Assembly: GCA_037042915.1 (NCBI GenBank)
Contig: CM073198.1
Location: forward strand, 3,534,001-3,598,000
Length of the DNA: 64,000 bases
Reading direction: 5' to 3'
DNA from: Auricularia sp. M13
Taxonomy: Eukaryota; Basidiomycota; Agaricomycetes; Auriculariales; Auriculariaceae
The notes beneath the pieces are model-generated. The model was not told the DNA's origin and did not search any database. It saw nothing but the letters and a program-made list of their open reading frames with translations. Position numbers and translations under genes: made by a program. Below, in pieces: positions 1 to 11,200 of the stretch; the first letter of the stretch is position 1, and every line of letters begins with the position of its first letter.

Positions 1-393
1 GTGGTCCGCGTACTCAAAAACCATGTAGATCGATTTATCCTCTAGAATCACTGTTCTCAGAGCAACAACGTTCTCGTGGCCAATTTCCCTGTTAATCTGA
101 AGACGAGGTCAACTCGGCGTGGCGAACGAACGGTGAGCCACACTGACTGCGATTTCTCGGATGGCGCTCTGAGTGAGGCCATTGTAGGTGTTGGGGTCCG
201 TGTCCTTCTCCGGTTTGAACTTCTTGATGGCATACGCGAGGCCGTCATCGTTTCCTAAAGCCCTGTATACGCGTCCGTATGCGCCAGACGATATGAAGCC
301 CAAGATCGTAAACTGCGAGACGACCGAGCGGCGAGCAGCGTCCTTGCGAGCGCGGTACGCCCGCATGGGATCCAGGGCATCCTGGGGCAGCAT
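1..393 (-). CDS. SSN3: CDK8/SSN3-type mediator kinase, N-terminal part (runs off the left edge)
   Basis: Serine/threonine kinase of the Mediator CDK8 (Srb10/Ssn3) module, which phosphorylates RNA polymerase II and transcription factors in the nucleus. Exon 1 is 393-148 and exon 2 is 96-1, separated by a 51-nt intron (donor gtcagt at 147, acceptor at 97). Exon 1 carries the glycine-rich loop GFISSGAYGRVY (about residues 32-43), the ATP-binding lysine in YAIKKF (K57) and the stretch TQSAIREIA. Across the splice this continues as INREIGHENVV, then VFEYADH at the hinge. The 'REIAxNREixHeNVv' pattern is typical of CDK8 rather than cell-cycle CDKs. The ATG at 393 is the first in frame, but the frame stays open upstream and a cag acceptor-like site lies near 443, so an upstream exon is possible. 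It is divergent from the homeodomain-like gene at 551. The C-terminal kinase lobe lies outside the window. Confidence 0.85.
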
Positions 394-550
394 AGGAGGG
401 GAGTCGTCAGTGGGGGCAAGCAGGAATTCATCATGACCGTCCTCTGAAATAAATAGCCCGGAGTCCGAGGCGTGGTTGGTGGTGGCACGTGGTCGACGCG
501 TCTACGGTTTGCATCCGAGCCCGCCGCTTCTCTCTCTGCTCTCTTCCGCC
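394..550. promoter_or_regulatory. Shared divergent promoter between SSN3 and the homeodomain-like gene
   Basis: Only 157 bp separate the two start codons, so both promoters must overlap here unless transcription starts inside a neighbour. An AT-rich element (aaataaatag near 447-456) is the only TATA-like sequence. Read on the minus strand it also resembles a splice acceptor, so its role is ambiguous. Confidence 0.45.
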
Positions 551-1704
551 ATGTCCGCGTTTCGCCATCCATTCCCAGAAGCCTACAACGCTCATACGGC
601 CTCTTACGGCGCGCTGCCCTCCAGGCTCGAACCCCCGGCACCCGAGCCCAAGTCCAAGCCCAAGCCCGAGCCCGTCGCTCCGAAGAAACAGCAGCCAAAG
701 GACACTGGCCGCGTCAAGAAGCGCAAGGCAGCCCCAGCTGCAGCCAACAAGACGAAACTCCTTACATGCCTTCTGCCCGCCCATTTTACCGAGCTCCAAG
801 CCATCTGGAAGGCCTATCCGCGCATGCCCTCGGTGGAATCCAGGCGAGCGTGGGCGCATGCACGTAGCCTAGAGCCTGCAGTAGGCTATGATAACAGTCA
901 CTGGCTATATTATAATATTGTACGCAGGTCGTTCACAAGTGGTTCTACCGCCAGAAGGGAGAAGATCACAGTTTACCCGACTACGAACTTGCTGTCGGCA
1001 CACCGCCCGACGTTGACGATGTCAAAGTCAAATTCGAAGAGCCTGTTGTGAAGCCCGAACCTTCGGACTCGCTCTTGCCCTGGGAACGATCTTTGTCTGC
1101 TGCTCCTACGCTCGTTAACCCGGTTCAGTCCCGGAAACCGAGTGGACGCTCCCAGCGCAGCGCTATCTTCGTAGCTGACGCCGACAGTGGGCCCATGGAT
1201 CCTTTCGCTTTCCTTCTTGACGAGTCTCCTGAAGCAACCAGCAAATGGCTGCAAGGACTGCAAGGACTGTCTGGTTTTGGTTCATTCGTCCCCGACAAGC
1301 CCTACCCGCCGACTCCCGTTGCCGCCGCGCCTGGCTCGAATACTCCACTTCTTTCGAGCGCTCCGAGCACGAATCAGCCCGCTGTCTCGTCTTTCTTTCA
1401 GAAACCGCAGATTCTTCATGCCCCTGTTCATGCTGCCGCCCCAAGACAACCAACTGCTCCCGCTCCTGCTGCTCCTGCCTTCTTCGCCGATCCTCTCCCG
1501 CCGCCTCTAGCTCATCCTCCCGCTCACCCACTGCAGACTGCCTTTCATACCGCAAACGACTTCGTTCCTCCATGGCTGCTCCCGCCTCCAGACTGTGTCA
1601 TGATTCCTCGCGCGTTGTATGCGGCACTGGCCAGGACGGCGCGCATGTATGCGCCTGAAATCTTCCAGCAGTTCCCGCTCTACGATTTCGTCAACCTGGC
1701 CTGA
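551..1704 (+). CDS. Divergent homeodomain-like protein, copy 1 (368 aa)
   Basis: Exons are 551-880 and 928-1704, with a 47-nt intron (gtaggc ... gcag) removed in phase 0. A basic Lys/Pro-rich N-terminus leads into a helical stretch around residues 80-125: LQAIWKAYPRMPSVESRR, then across the junction VVHKWFYRQKGED. Spacing and the WF..R.K core resemble helices 1-3 of a homeodomain, but the usual WFxN is WFYR, so this is an atypical member. The rest is Ser/Pro/Ala-rich and probably disordered. It ends in a conserved block around PPWLLPPPDCVMIPRALY and FPLYDFVNLA. A paralog of the same length lies at 41499-40340. Nuclear DNA binding is inferred from the homeodomain-like fold; no target can be named. 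The ATG at 551 is chosen because the paralog starts with the same motif (HPFP at residue 6). Confidence 0.75.
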
Positions 1705-2087
1705 CCTACCGTTCGCTCGCTTTGCTTGTCGTGCGTCTCGTTTTCGCAGAGCTTGATCGTACTGCTTCCATGATGACTCTGAACAAATTTACAGGGAACG
1801 GACTGACCCGACCCCGCATGTTACACTGCCCTCGCTCTCTGCTCTGACCGCTTGACCTCACCTCACCTATTTATCCACCACCTTTTTATTTTCACCGCTC
1901 ATCGACCATAGTCCCCATACAACATGCATTTGCTATAGACACCCCAAGCACGCCCTAGAACTATATCATTCCGACTGCATTGTACGCTTAAACCAGCCAT
2001 CCGCTTGCACAGATATTCGCCTTCCAATCGCACCTCTTTGAGATGCTAGAAGCCCAATCCAATGATACCAGCCTGCTATTACCGCTA
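1705..2087. other. Convergent 3' intergenic region
   Basis: This lies between the ends of the homeodomain-like gene and the LYR gene. It is AT-richer than the flanking coding DNA and holds no supportable ORF. It probably carries the 3' UTRs and terminators of both genes. Confidence 0.5.
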
Positions 2088-3493
2088 TCAAGACAGCGAC
2101 CCATCTGCATCGTATGGCTCAGTTTTAGCAATTTCCTCCAGCTCAGTGACAAGCAAGCCCGGCCGCGTAAGATAGCGCCTGCGCGCGTTCGCCTCGCGGA
2201 TCTCCCTCTCCATCCTCTCCAACTTCTCCCGATTCCTCGCGCGCCCGCCCTCGATTCTCCAAGTATTACTGCGCAACCTGATCCCCAGCTTGCGCTTGAC
2301 GGCGCCGACGAAGCCGCCCTCGCCCGGCAGGCGCGCGATGGCGTCCTCGAACTGCTGCTCGGGCGTGAGCTGGCGCAGGATGCGCGTCGGCGGCCGCTTG
2401 CGCGCGCGCCGGAGCGTGCTGGCGAGCACCTCGCCGCGGCGCTCCCGCGCGCGCTCGCGCGTCTTGTTGCGTATCTTCTCCGCGCGCGCGCGCGCGATCA
2501 TCGCGAGCATCTCGGGCGTGAACTGCATGTGCGCGCGCTTGTAGTCTGCGCTGAGCTGGTCCTGGATGAGCCGGATCTGCTCGACGATGCTCCTGTCTGT
2601 AGGTGCGTGCTCGTCAGTGTCTGTATTCATCGACATGCTAGATAAATGACGCGAAAGCAACGCGCTGCTCACTCCACTCATTGACCAGGTGCGGCGTGAA
2701 GACCCGCTCGCGCAGCAAGTCGGGGTGCAGATTCGCCAGGTCCTCCTCGAACTGCGCCTCGCGCGACATATCGGACCGCAGCGAGGTGAGGTAGTCGAGC
2801 GTCTCCGTCCGGCGTTCTCGCGCCCTCTTGCGCTTGACGATCATGCCGGTAATGTGCACCGGCTGCGGCTTCAGGCGCGGCAGCGGCGGGTTGTAATACG
2901 TCGGGGCGATGTGGCCGCCCGTCATAATCGCTCGGTTGCGCATGCGATTTATCCACTCCTGCTTCGAAGTTAGCAGCAGCTTGAGGACAGCTTTCATCAA
3001 AAGAGTGCGTACGAGCTCCCTGTCGTAGATGCCGTCCCAGTATTGTTTCTTGCGTCTGAACGCGATCAAGCGATCGTAACGCGCGAGAATGTCCGCTGAG
3101 CGCGTATCGCCCTCGGACGCGAGACGAAGCGTGTCCAACATCTGGATAGACCGTGTCAGTCAAAAGTACGAGGTCAAAAAAGCTGTCCACGTACGCGATA
3201 CGCGCTTTTCAATGCGGCTTTGGCGAGCGTCGCACTCGTCAGTATGCGGTCTCGTCTGAACAAAGTCTGGATTTGCCACGAGATCTGAAAAAGTGTATGC
3301 ATTAGAATAGATAGTAAGACTCGCATAAGCAACCCACATTTGGTGTGGGCGACAAGCGCAAAAGACCTCGGTAAAGGCGCCATTTCGTGGGGACCGTATG
3401 GGCCGGGAGCTCATAGAACGACGTGCGCGGGCGAACGCGCCTCAGGGAGGATACCGCCTGCGCGATGCTGGTGCGCAGTGCGACATTGCTCAT
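2088..3493 (-). CDS. LYR-motif (Complex1_LYR type) mitochondrial protein, 4 exons
   Basis: Exons are 3493-3338, 3284-3195, 3141-2673 and 2620-2088; introns are 52-53 nt with reading phase kept, giving 415 aa. The N-terminus holds KWRLYRGLLRLSP, the L-Y-R tripeptide at residues 40-42 that defines the LY(K)R family, followed by an F-R-R-D-R type helix (LFRRDRILTS). LYR proteins usually bind mitochondrial acyl-carrier protein and act in assembly of respiratory complexes or Fe-S enzymes. The long, highly basic Arg/Lys-rich remainder (residues about 190-400) is not part of the LYR core and has no function I recognise. The acceptor for exon 4 could also be at 2597, in the same frame and 8 residues shorter. 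GC-rich alternating purine/pyrimidine tracts occur inside exon 4. Confidence 0.72.
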
Positions 3494-6441
3494 TCCACAT
3501 TCCAGAGCGCGAGAGAAGCGAGGTCAAGTTCAAGCGCGGCTTTTATCCGACGCAACTCCGCCCCTTGACCTCGTTCTTCCCGCTTCGTTGCTCAGCGCTC
3601 AGCTGGCATGCTGTATGCTGAACGGATGGTTGCGTTCTATAGGCAATGTTAGGCATCAGACCGCCTCGTCGGCCCTGCTGGCTTGCGCTTGACTCTGAGT
3701 CGTCGCGGCCGGATATCGCTTGCGCATGCTGGCTTCGTTACGTCCCGTATTCAATAGGCTGTGACGTTGCGCGAATTGCTGCAATTCAATACAGCCTAGA
3801 ACCTGGCAGCATGATTCTAGGCTTCATCGTCTGTCTGGCAGCACGGTACCCTCCCAACCTCCTTCACTCTTTTCCTGGACGAGAAGAAATGGCTCATTTT
3901 TGGATCAACTCTTTCTGTTCGCATGGGCTCGACTTCCTTGTGTGTGTGTTGCACACGACGATCCAGCATCTGTAGGGCGAAATTGCGATGTCACCGTCAG
4001 GCCGCAACGCGGAAGCCAGCATGCAGAACTGCTTGTGCGACAGTGGGCACTGGACCCGTGGTCGTCAGACCACAAATTTCACCTGCATGTGATTATTGTA
4101 CGGGTATCCCGCTGCGGCTGCATGGATCGAGTGCACTGTGCAGGAACGTCGCCCTTGCTTGCTGTTCACACTTCACCGAATGACATGCGCCACATCTGTA
4201 AAGTGTACCTGCCCCTCGCGCCAGGATTACCCCGCATCTTGTGCATGCTCTGCGAACAGTGCAAGCCGATGTGACAGGGATTTGCAACACTTACTGCAGA
4301 CTTGACGCAACCTCGACATGCCTGAACGCGTGCAACTTTCCGACCGGCGCCAGCTTCTTTCCGCAACGACATTACTGCATTTATCACTGCACCTTGTGCT
4401 TGTGGCCCTCGCGTCTGAAACGACCGAACGTGAGGCTCAGGGCTAGACGACTTGAATAATGATCAGCAAATAACCGGCTATCGATCAGGCTCTGTTCTGC
4501 ACTCACTCACACTTGCTGAACCGGCATATGTCGCTGCAGCCCACTGACACGGCACGACACAATCGATTCCCTGCGTCCCTGACTGACTTCGGCTTGATCT
4601 TGACATAACCACCGTCACTGAACTGCAGGGGTACGCACATGCACAGTGACAGACACAGCTCTTGGCCCACGTCGCTGCCGGTCCTGAATCAACGTCAACT
4701 TCGACGCCCTTATCTCGTCTACATACAGCTCGAACCCTGATCCTGCACAGTAGGAACTGTTCCACTGGCAGCCCCAGCCCCAGAGCGCCGCTCTATCGCA
4801 CCATCGGACCGCGTACACAAGTGCAAGACCCTGGCTATTGCTCTGCCTCACTGCGTTCGCGAGGACGGCGTCCGAGTCTAGTCAAGAGCTCCTAGATACC
4901 CAAAAAAATCGACGCAGTCTGAAGATAGCAGCAGCAGCGATTCCGACACATCGGCCCGGCTCCTGCGCGGCAAAGCAAAGGCAGCCAGCCAGCCAGCCGT
5001 GCGTGAAAGTCGAAGAATGTTTGTGTGTCCGACTCGAGGTATGCGCAGGGGCAATTGACGATTACTACCCCGCGTGCGCGGCACAATTGCCAATCCGCGG
5101 CGCGCAGGAAGCCAGTCACGGTGTGGGTTCCGGCGAGTCCTGTGCCGGCCATGGACAGCAGTACGGCGGACAGCGGATGCACGAAACGGGGTGCTCCGTT
5201 GTCACTCGCCACCTGGATTGACGGAGGTGCTGGGTCCTGCTCCATGCCCACGGTGGCGGAGGGTGGCTGCCACGCGTCGTCGATCGCTCCCCTTCCAACA
5301 TAGGCAACGCGCCTCCCTCTTTGCCAGTCGTACGACCCAGTGCCCACGCCCGAGGGGGTCTAGGGACGGACAATCGTTCAGCAGCTGGCACACCTCAGGA
5401 GATCCAAGAGCGAACGCAGATGCAGATGCGCTGCGGCTTCCAATAGGGTCGCGAACGTTTTGAACTTCAGAAACTTTCCAGTCAAACGTTCATTCGACGC
5501 CGTGCAATCAATCCTGATGGATCCTCTCCGCACCGAGCATCCGAGCTCGTACGTACAGCGTGGTCTTCGACGTTATCTCTGAGTCTGAACGTGCCCTCTA
5601 CCCTGTCATCACTTGATTTGGATGTCAACGCCCTCGCATCGTCTGACGTTTTGATTGAATCCAGATGGTCAGAATTCGACAGGAAAGTTCGACCATCGTC
5701 ACCGACAAGCTCAGAAAGCTGAATAGTACGTAGGATTGACGGTGCGATTGCAAAGAACATATGCGTACATTAGTACAACCCAGTATATGGACAGTAGTAG
5801 ACAAAAGTGACACAAATGGACCAAACCACAGCAGAGAGCAGACCCGGGAAGAGAGAAAAAGATGGAAACCACGACACGTAGAAGGGAGCAGAAAGCAGTT
5901 GCAACAAGAAGATTGGGGGGAGCAGTCCAGCAACAAGAGTAATGCCATTGCGTGTTATACCTACCAAACGGGAAAGCAGGACGCCGCGAGAAGAGCGGCG
6001 CCACCGGCGAGGCCGGGAGCGGACGGGGACGGGGACGGATAGTCGAATGCTGGATGCTGACGACGCAGCAAACCTTCATACAGACAGACTTGGCAAAATG
6101 CAGCGGGAGACGACGGGGCGGGGAGCGGCAAAATCGTGGGGCGGACGTCGGGTATTGCTTCGGGAAAAGGTATCGAGGGCGCGAGAGCCTGAGTCAATAA
6201 TCAATTGCGATGCCATACGTTCGCCGCAGGTGAATGGGTGGGTGCTTGCGTGCATGCTGTGTGCAGCGGTTTCGTGTTCGTGACGGGAGTGCAATGGAGA
6301 AGCGTTGGGGAGGCATTAGTGCTGGCTCGGACCGAGGGGCGAGGATGCTGGCAGACAGACGGGACAGGAACTGGAGCCGATGCGATGGACACTGGGACAG
6401 ACCGAAACCGAACGGGGCAGAGCCTCCGCAGCGCGCATCGG
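3494..6441. other. Gene-poor region between the LYR gene and the first Ecl1-like gene
   Basis: About 2.9 kb with no gene I can support. The best open frame is 5760-5482 (-, 92 codons from an ATG), with charged, protein-like composition (SELVGDDGRTFLSNSD) but no recognisable motif. A short GCCA tandem run lies near 4979-5000. The right end (about 6000-6441) is probably the 3' UTR of the Ecl1-like gene. Confidence 0.4.
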
Positions 6442-8290
6442 TCACCGACCGCTGCCGAAGAGGAAGAGGCGCTTGCGTTCAGGAGCGGGCGCCTCCACCT
6501 CGCGCTCCTCGAGCTCGCCGGTCTGCTCGTTCACGACCTGCTTGTTGACCTTGCGCCGTGCCTGCTCGTAACCGGGCATAGGGTACAGCGGGATGTGCGG
6601 CGGGAGGGTCTCGTACGACCAGGAGTGCTGCGCTAGAACGCACAAAATGAATTCACGTCAGCCACCCGCGTACACGCCCAAGCGGAGCGCGCGAGATACA
6701 CACCTCGTTTTGTCGCGTCATCTGTGCTCATCGTGCGGCGGCCCATGATGGGTCCGTGTTTGCGCACCGCGCGCTTCCAATCGTCCGCAATGTCCTCGTG
6801 CAGGGTAGCGCCATTCCGGCGGGCAAGGGCTTCTGACTCCATTTGGGCCACGCGACGTGCCTCGCGTTGCAGCAGGCGCTCCTCCTTGGCCTTGGCCTCG
6901 AGCATGCGTGCGAGCGTGTCGTTGCGGCGCTGATCGGACGCGAGGTTCGTGCTGGACCCTGGCAGGCTCATGCGCTTCAGCGACGGATACTCGCGCTGCC
7001 TGCCGCCAAATCCAAAGCCAAGAGTGGCATCGCCCTCGAGCTCCTCGGACTCGGTGTCGGAGTCGACCGTGGAGTACGTGGGACGAAGCGGGGACAAGGG
7101 CTGGGGCTCCTCGGAGCCCGACGAGGACCGCGTGGTCGCAGACGAGACGGTTGACGTGCTGAATCGTCGACTAGCAGGTGACAGGTTCTCGCTGCTCTGG
7201 CCGCGGCGTCGGATAAATGCCCTGTTGTACTTCTCGTACAGTTGCTCGAACCCGTTTAGGCTGGGAACAGAGTTGGCCGCGGGCAAAGCGCGGTCGAATG
7301 GGCCCAGCGGCGCGTCCGGGACCGATTGGGAGGGCAGGGCGTGCGATTGATCCCCCGGGGCTGGCATCGAATGGTGACGTTCGGGGAGCTGAATTCTGGG
7401 TGCTGGGACCCCGCCAATGTCGCCGTAGCATATTTTCCTCCATTCGTTGTCGGTATGACGCCAACCCGCGGGAACGCGGGAATCAAATGGATTTTCATCG
7501 ACCGCGACGGGAGACTAGGAACGCGTTTTAGCCCGGTGACGGAACATGCTGGCGACTCGTGCGCCGCATGAAAAATGATAGGCACGCACCGTAGGCGTCC
7601 GTCGCTGCCTGGCTGGCTGCAGGAGTGCCTCCTCGATTTTCTTGCCAATCATGATGGTGCCGTACTGGTAGTCGTCCAGCTTGGACTTGGGGGGCTGGCC
7701 GGATTGGTGCAGCGGGGTGAAGCCCGCGATGGTGATGGCAGGCCTCTTGTGGGACACGACGGGCTCTGAGCGCGTGGAGAGCGCGTGAGACTGGGCCGAG
7801 GAGGACGAGGCCGGGGCAGATTTGTGGAAGAACGGGAAGGCGTCGACGGGGCTGGCAACCTTGTCTGGCAAGGTGAGACAGCGGCGGGCGTCCTCCAGCT
7901 GGCACTTCTCGGAGCAGTACAGCGGCGTCTGGTCCTGGCTGACGACGGAACGCAGGCGCGGGCGCGTCTTGGCCGCGGGCGACGACGGCGGGACGGGCGG
8001 CGTCGTGCTCCCCGGCGGCCGCTTGGAGGCTGCGCGCGAGTCCAGGGGCCTGAGACCGCCGCCTGGCTTGACTCTGCCTGTGCCGTGCACGAGCCCGTGG
8101 CTGCCGTTCTGGCGCTGGCCGGCGGGGGCGGGCTGAGGGGCTGGGGTCAGCCTGGGGCGCTGGCGGGCGCTGCGGCCGGCAGTACCTGGGCAGGCTGGTC
8201 GTCGGGGTCAGCGACTTGGACGGTGTAGCGGGCGGGGTCGACTGCGCAGTCGCAGACGGGACACCAGGACGTGTCGAGGTTGAAGTCCAT
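6442..8290 (-). CDS. Ecl1-type zinc-binding regulator, copy 1 (549 aa)
   Basis: Exons are 8290-8186, 8132-7590, 7514-6704 and 6632-6442 (introns 53, 75 and 71 nt). The protein starts with MDFNLDTSWCPVCD (C10, C13). After a proline-rich insert with GLVHGTGRVKPGGG comes LYCSEKC (C108, C112), so the two halves form a split CxxC/CxxxC zinc site. This resembles the Ecl1 'life-span regulatory factor' proteins, small zinc proteins that extend chronological life span in fission yeast under nutrient stress. The C-terminal half is Ser-rich, with a charged coiled segment (about residues 400-470), GPIMGRR and the conserved HSWSYETLPPHIPLYPMPG. The paralog at 16803-14936 shares every one of these blocks. 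The donor at 8185 is chosen because the 53-nt intron has a ctgac branch sequence and restores the conserved frame. A nuclear or cytosolic signalling role is inference. Confidence 0.75.
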
Positions 8291-11200
8291 GAGCAAGAGA
8301 CGGGGAATCTCAATTTCGGGCATCTGCCCTCAAATCCAAAACGGCTTGACGCTCGGTCCGGTCCTCCGACCACGCGACCCCCCGGCGCACATGCACTTGC
8401 ATTATGATTATGTACCGTGCCTGCTCAACACCGACCCTGCAACCGCAACAGGTAAGTACGGCACTCGTGTTCATTCACTCGCCTCGAGCACCAGCTTCGA
8501 GACGGCTGTCATCAACTGACACTATCCTCCCCCGCCAGTCCGGTATCCGGGATATATCTCTCGCCGCCGCACACTTGTACTCACGCCCGTCCATTCCCCC
8601 ACACGCTCTCACATTCCGGGTTCGGCTTTGCCTGGTCCGGGCGCCGCGCCCCCAACTGAACCCACCCCGACACGCCCCCCTCGGCCACTGTACCCAACGC
8701 CCAGTTTCTCCGCGCGTTTCCCCATACCGCAACGCGCCCGCCAGCGTCTCAGCGCATACAGACCCGCCCAAGCTGCCCAGCGGAGCGGCTTCCCGCGCCT
8801 CGGCCGACCGTTCACCTTGCAATCATGTTCAATACAGTTTGATTCCCTCGGCGTCTGCAGAGCCCCCAGGCGCCCCTCAGAGCCTCGGTCCCACTGTTCT
8901 CTCCGTTCCAGGAGCAGCCAGCACACAAGAAGAGCGCCTCGCCGCCCGCGTCGGCGGGACGCCCATTGCCCATACCTTGGTTTCCCCGGCTTGCAAGCAT
9001 GCTCCGCCCGATGACTACTTCCACTGCAGATAGCGGCAGCCGTCAAGATCCTGTTGTTGTTGTTGTCATCGTCAGGATTCCGGGGAGGATAGGTAAGAAT
9101 CAATTCAATCCCGATGTCCGCAGGCGGTGGTCTGATACAGTACATACCGCGCAGCCAGCTGAACAGAGGCGCGCAATGCTTGCTCGCGATTGCGCCACAG
9201 CAACGGCAATGCGAATTAAGCATTACGCTGCGAATTGTCGAGACGGCAGACGTCTGCCGTCGCCTGCTGGTCGTTCTCAACCTGTTCCGTCGCGATCTGA
9301 GCCGCGCGTCTGGCGGGCGAAGTACTCCAGCACAATACATCCCGATGCCCGCAAACATGACTGGCGCTCGCGATAAGTGAGCAAGCGATCCCTCCGCGTC
9401 TGCGTCTCAAGAGCTCATAGTCATACAGCAGTAGATACTCACTTATCGCACTCGGACGGAGCAAGCGCACGGCGGATCGCAACAGCAGTCGTACCACGCA
9501 GCCTGCCACTGCGAATCAGATAAGCAACCGACCGTTGACCGCTTGCCAGTTGAACAGCTGATCGGGCTGTCGTTTCACTTTCCCTCGACTTATCGACACT
9601 GCCCGAGAATGCCCAAATGCAGCTCGGACGCCGGGCAGCAGTGCAGCAGTCCTGCCAGTGGGATCCACCTCCCCTCTACCCACCCCGCGCGCCCACGATC
9701 AGGACGGACGCGACGGATCACGTCCAAATACAGTGCGCAGGAGCGCCGATGTTTGCTGCAGGACTCACTGCGTCTGTGTCGATCGGACAGCGGAACGGAG
9801 ACGGGGACGGGGACACGCAAACACGTTTCGTTGCGACGCTGCCGCTGCGGGGGGAACGTGCAATTGGCATTGCGGGGCAAGCAAGCAAGCAATTGGTAAG
9901 ATTCCAGATTGTGGCTGAATGGATCGGGCGAAGACAATTACTATATATATGAATAATCGCGAGATCTTTGTCTTGTCTTTGTCAGTAAGTTACTGAGTAA
10001 ATCGCGCTCCTCCTGGACGCGGGCTCGGAGGAATTGCACAGGGTGTGCATGTGTGTGTGCCTACATTCTTCTCCGGCGCTCGCAACCAGAACTGTAACAA
10101 GCGCGCGCCCGCAGCCGTACACAAGGAGAAGAACGCAGATCCGGGGATGCGATTGTGCAATTAGGAAATTGGGATCGGTGAATCTGCGACCCTGAGGGCG
10201 CGGCTGTGGGGTAAGTAATGACCAGTTATCCCTAACCCTGCCCGGCGCGCTCTGGATGACGAGAGCCGGCGCCGAGATCGCAGCAAGTAGAGTTGGCACT
10301 CCAGTGGGATATCCGCACAACGCAAACGAGATTCAGATCTGATATGCGCGATGGGTCACAGGGCGCTCGCGGCATCTAATTTGCACGGCGCGTCCGAGTC
10401 CGATTGCGTTAACTCGTTCGTCGGCTCCCGACTAGGCAACAGCGTGTTCAATTTCGCTCCTTTCAGACAAGACGAGCCATTAGACAACGGCCAGGGTCCA
10501 TGGGTGCCTGAGATCTGTAGTAGAGTATGCGACGTCCTAACAACTCAACTCTATATTATATTTCAAAACGGCAAAGCGGGAGAGGATGACGCAGACGGGC
10601 GACGCGGCCGGGGCTGCTTTGTGCTGCAAGGGGCCGGTTGGCACGGCGCGAAGCTCGGGCTCGCACCCGTCTTGGGAGCACCTGTCCGCGGCTAGATGCT
10701 CGCGTTGGGCTTTGATGGACAGGTCTACTTAGGAGAAAGGGACCCGACGGTGCTCCCTGATCTTGTAACTGGCTTGACGTATCTGTTTGGGCTCCACAGG
10801 GTCACAGACGCAGTGGGTGATTGAGAGATGTTGCGTTTGGAGCCTGAGGAGCATAGGTATGTACACGGCTTTGCTCGCAGCATTGCGGGAGCGAGAAAGT
10901 TATGCCAATCACCGATTGTTCCATGATAACTTACTAAGTACCAGAACTTTCTCCCGAAGCAAGAGACAAGGGAGGACCGTGCTTGTTGTCACTCCGAGTG
11001 CAAAGGACTTTGCGCTTTGTGCGCACTGTGCAGATTGGGCTGAGTCTCCGGCTGCACTGCGGTCAGGGAGACTTCTGGGAGCAGAACCGAACGTGAGATG
11101 CTCGGAGAAACGTGAGGCGCTTACACTCTATGGCCGTAGCGGTCAGCGGCTGCGTAGTATGCGCACATCCTGATCTCTCACACAGCGGCGGAGATGGCCC

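Noticed and set aside
551-1704. Mating-type A (HD1/HD2) locus
   Set aside because: No divergent HD1/HD2 pair, no mitochondrial intermediate peptidase or beta-flanking gene nearby, and the two homeodomain-like genes are close paralogs rather than the dissimilar HD1 and HD2 types.
7528-8373. A 281-codon minus-strand frame starting upstream of Ecl1-like copy 1
   Set aside because: It is in the wrong frame relative to the conserved CPVC and GLVHGTGR blocks; the spliced model explains those blocks.
8404-9033. A 209-codon plus-strand open frame divergent from Ecl1-like copy 1
   Set aside because: Low-complexity Pro/Ser/Arg composition as expected from GC-rich promoter DNA, no motif, and no splice partners.
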